A stretch of 64,000 bases of DNA, taken from the NCBI GenBank assembly GCA_910575005.1, contig CAJTCL010000022.1, positions 1 through 64,000 of the forward strand. The letters run 5' to 3'. The translations under genes and the position numbers were made by a program. Positions 62,294 to 64,000 of the stretch are shown in pieces. The stretch's first letter is position 1. Every line of letters starts with the position of its first letter. The DNA is from Lachnospiraceae bacterium (lineage in GTDB: Bacteria; Bacillota; Clostridia; Lachnospirales; Lachnospiraceae). Below the pieces are notes generated by a model. That model saw nothing but the letters and a program-made list of their open reading frames with translations, was not told the DNA's origin and ran no database searches.

Positions 62294-63688
62294 CTATAAT
62301 TCACAATTACCCACAGTTCTTGGGAATGGCACTACATCACGGATGTTTGTCATACCAGTCAAATACATTACACAGCGCTCAAACCCCAAGCCAAAGCCAG
62401 CATGTCTGGCAGAGCCATATTTGCGCAAATCTAAATAAAAATCATAGTCTTCCTTGTTCAGTCCCAGCTCGTCCATGCGCTGACAAAGCTTCTCATAGTC
62501 ATCCTCTCTCTGGCTGCCGCCGATAATCTCACCAATTCCTGGTACTAGGCAGTCCACCGCAGCAACTGTCTTGCTATCTGGATTTAACTTCATATAGAAT
62601 GCCTTGATTTCCTTTGGATAGTCAGTTACAAATACTGGACGTTGAAAGACCTCCTCAGTCAGATAGCGTTCATGTTCTGTCTGCAGATCAGCCCCCCATG
62701 ATACCTTATACTCAAAGTTATCATTATTCTTCTCCAAAATCTCAATTGCCTCTGTATAAGTGACATGGGCAAATTCAGAATTTGCCACATGCTTGAGACG
62801 TTCTAGCAGCCCCTTATCCACAAACTGATTAAAAAATTGCATCTCTTCCGGCGCATGCTCCAATACATAATTGATCACATATTTTAACATACTCTCCGCT
62901 AATATCATATCATCTTTCAGATCTGCAAAGGCAATCTCTGGCTCAATCATCCAAAACTCCGCTGCATGTCTGGTTGTATTGGAATTTTCTGCGCGAAAAG
63001 TAGGGCCAAACGTATAGATATTTTTAAATGCCATTGCATAAGTCTCACCATTTAACTGTCCGCTGACGGTAAGATTGGTCGGTTTGTGAAAGAAATCCTT
63101 GGAAAAATCCACAGCCCCCTCTTCATTTTTGGGCACATTGCAAAGATCAAGTGTTGTCACCTGAAACATTTCTCCAGCTCCCTCACAGTCACTTCCAGTG
63201 ATCAATGGCGTATGCACATATACAAAATCGCGTTCCTGGAAAAATTTGTGAATCGCATAGGCAATCAGGGAACGGACGCGAAATACTGCTTCAAACGTGT
63301 TGGTGCGTGGTCTTAGATGAGAAATTGTGCGCAGATATTCAAAGCTGTGGCGTTTCTTCTGTAACGGATAATCAGGGGCGGATTTTCCCTCGATCAAGAC
63401 CTCCTGCGCCTGAATCTCAAATGGCTGTTTTGCCTGGGGCGTTGCAACCAATTTCCCAGTCACAATAATGGCTGCACCTACATTTAATTTCTCGACCTCT
63501 GCAAAATTAGACAGTTCGTCATGATATACCACTTGCAGCGGCTCAAAAAAAGTACCATCATTTACCACAATAAAACCAAAATTTTTAGAGTTGCGAATAC
63601 TTCTCACCCAACCGCCAATCGTTACTTCTTTTTCCAAATACTGTTCCTGATGGTGATAAAACTCTCTGATATTTGTCAATTCTTCCAT
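62294..63688 (-). CDS. asnS: Asparaginyl-tRNA synthetase
   Basis: A class IIb synthetase of 464 residues. It has an N-terminal OB-fold ([18 protein letters not shown]), motif 2 in [19 protein letters not shown], and motif 3 in [15 protein letters not shown] followed by [15 protein letters not shown] precedes the ATG. The sequence type is AsnRS, not a second AspRS. No T-box is visible in the roughly 180-base upstream gap. Confidence 0.97.
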   Translation of the reverse strand: MEELTNIREFYHHQEQYLEKEVTIGGWVRSIRNSKNFGFIVVNDGTFFEPLQVVYHDELSNFAEVEKLNVGAAIIVTGKLVATPQAKQPFEIQAQEVLIEGKSAPDYPLQKKRHSFEYLRTISHLRPRTNTFEAVFRVRSLIAYAIHKFFQERDFVYVHTPLITGSDCEGAGEMFQVTTLDLCNVPKNEEGAVDFSKDFFHKPTNLTVSGQLNGETYAMAFKNIYTFGPTFRAENSNTTRHAAEFWMIEPEIAFADLKDDMILAESMLKYVINYVLEHAPEEMQFFNQFVDKGLLERLKHVANSEFAHVTYTEAIEILEKNNDNFEYKVSWGADLQTEHERYLTEEVFQRPVFVTDYPKEIKAFYMKLNPDSKTVAAVDCLVPGIGEIIGGSQREDDYEKLCQRMDELGLNKEDYDFYLDLRKYGSARHAGFGLGFERCVMYLTGMTNIRDVVPFPRTVGNCEL

Positions 63689-63870
63689 AGCTCTTCTCCT
63701 TTATTACAGTAATTTTCCTTCTAAGTAAACTGACTATCTGGCAATCAAACTATTACCAGGCAATCCGTACACCTGTGGGTTAATAATTGAACAAATTCAC
63801 TTGTCTATTTTTTGTATACTATATATTCTCGAATTGAAGATTCTGCTGTATCTTCTATTTTTTTAACCAA

Positions 63871-64000
63871 TTATTCACTTTCTTCAGAATCTGTATTCTC
63901 TGCGGATTCTGCTTTGTCTGACGCATCTGCTTTATCACCGGATTCTTCTTCGTCTGTAGATTCTCCTTGTTGATCAGAATCCTTCTGATCTTCATAGGTA
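63871..64000 (-). CDS. C-terminal end of a gene running off the right edge
   Basis: The last 42 codons are present and end in TAA at 63873-63871. The encoded tail is strongly acidic and low in complexity (Glu, Asp, Ser, Lys; for example ESTDEEESGDKADASDK). Acidic tails of this kind occur on secreted or membrane-anchored proteins such as foldases, but the family cannot be named. Confidence 0.6.
   Translation of the reverse strand, partial: TYEDQKDSDQQGESTDEEESGDKADASDKAESAENTDSEESE

Overview
The window looks like a chromosomal segment of a low-GC Firmicute of the class Clostridia, most likely a Lachnospiraceae-type gut anaerobe. This rests on gene content and order: relA, an MBL-fold hydrolase, hemZ, hisS and aspS in a row; PdxS/PdxT for vitamin B6; LuxS; Hsp33; a PadR/DUF1700/DUF4097 cluster; strong AGGAGG ribosome binding sites; and four-base ATGA gene overlaps. 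Almost every gene lies on the minus strand. The only plus-strand genes are two chemoreceptors and a DHH phosphoesterase, and each is surrounded by large intergenic hairpins. I saw no rRNA, tRNA, CRISPR array, phage genes or intact insertion sequence.

Layout. 1-2.6 kb: a SEDS-family (FtsW/RodA-like) glycosyltransferase, an unknown membrane-anchored protein and a triple intergenic repeat. 2.6-4.1 kb: serS with its own promoter and a candidate serine-containing leader peptide. 4.2-6.7 kb: a self-contained LytTR regulator, DUF3021-like membrane protein and ABC transporter operon. 6.8-12 kb: a MacB-like ABC system with two different membrane-fusion adaptors, one carrying long Glu-Pro repeats. 12.2-13.9 kb: chemoreceptor. 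14-16.8 kb: XRE regulator, HAD phosphatase, luxS and mtnN (AI-2 and methyl-cycle detoxification). 17-22.4 kb: aspS, hisS, hemZ, MBL hydrolase. 22.6-24.3 kb: second chemoreceptor, sitting between relA and the MBL gene. 24.6-28.3 kb: relA, an acetyltransferase and an internally deleted Rpn-type nuclease remnant. 28.6-30.8 kb: PadR-controlled envelope cluster. 31-32.5 kb: pdxS-pdxT. 32.8-34.3 kb: an orphan histidine kinase.

The most interesting segment is 34.5-45.6 kb. It is a GntR-controlled operon with a BMP-type nucleoside ABC importer, a cysteine hydrolase, a PfkB kinase, a nucleoside phosphorylase, a BtpA/SgcQ-like barrel, an iron alcohol dehydrogenase, a TrpA-like barrel without TrpB, and a VOC protein. 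It reads like a complete import-phosphorolysis-kinase-cleavage-reduction pathway that I cannot match to a known one. It lies exactly between the orphan kinase (32.8-34.2 kb) and an orphan OmpR-type response regulator that belongs with an FtsX-type ABC transporter (45.8-49.9 kb), so it may have split a sensor/regulator/transporter cassette.

50-64 kb: flavodoxin, a Cys-tailed J-domain protein next to a DUF5685-type protein with two DXXXD motifs, then a long housekeeping run transcribed truA, recJ, hydrolase, DUF1002, methyltransferase, hslO, nadE. It ends with the plus-strand nrnA-like gene, asnS and the acidic C-terminus of a gene cut by the window edge.
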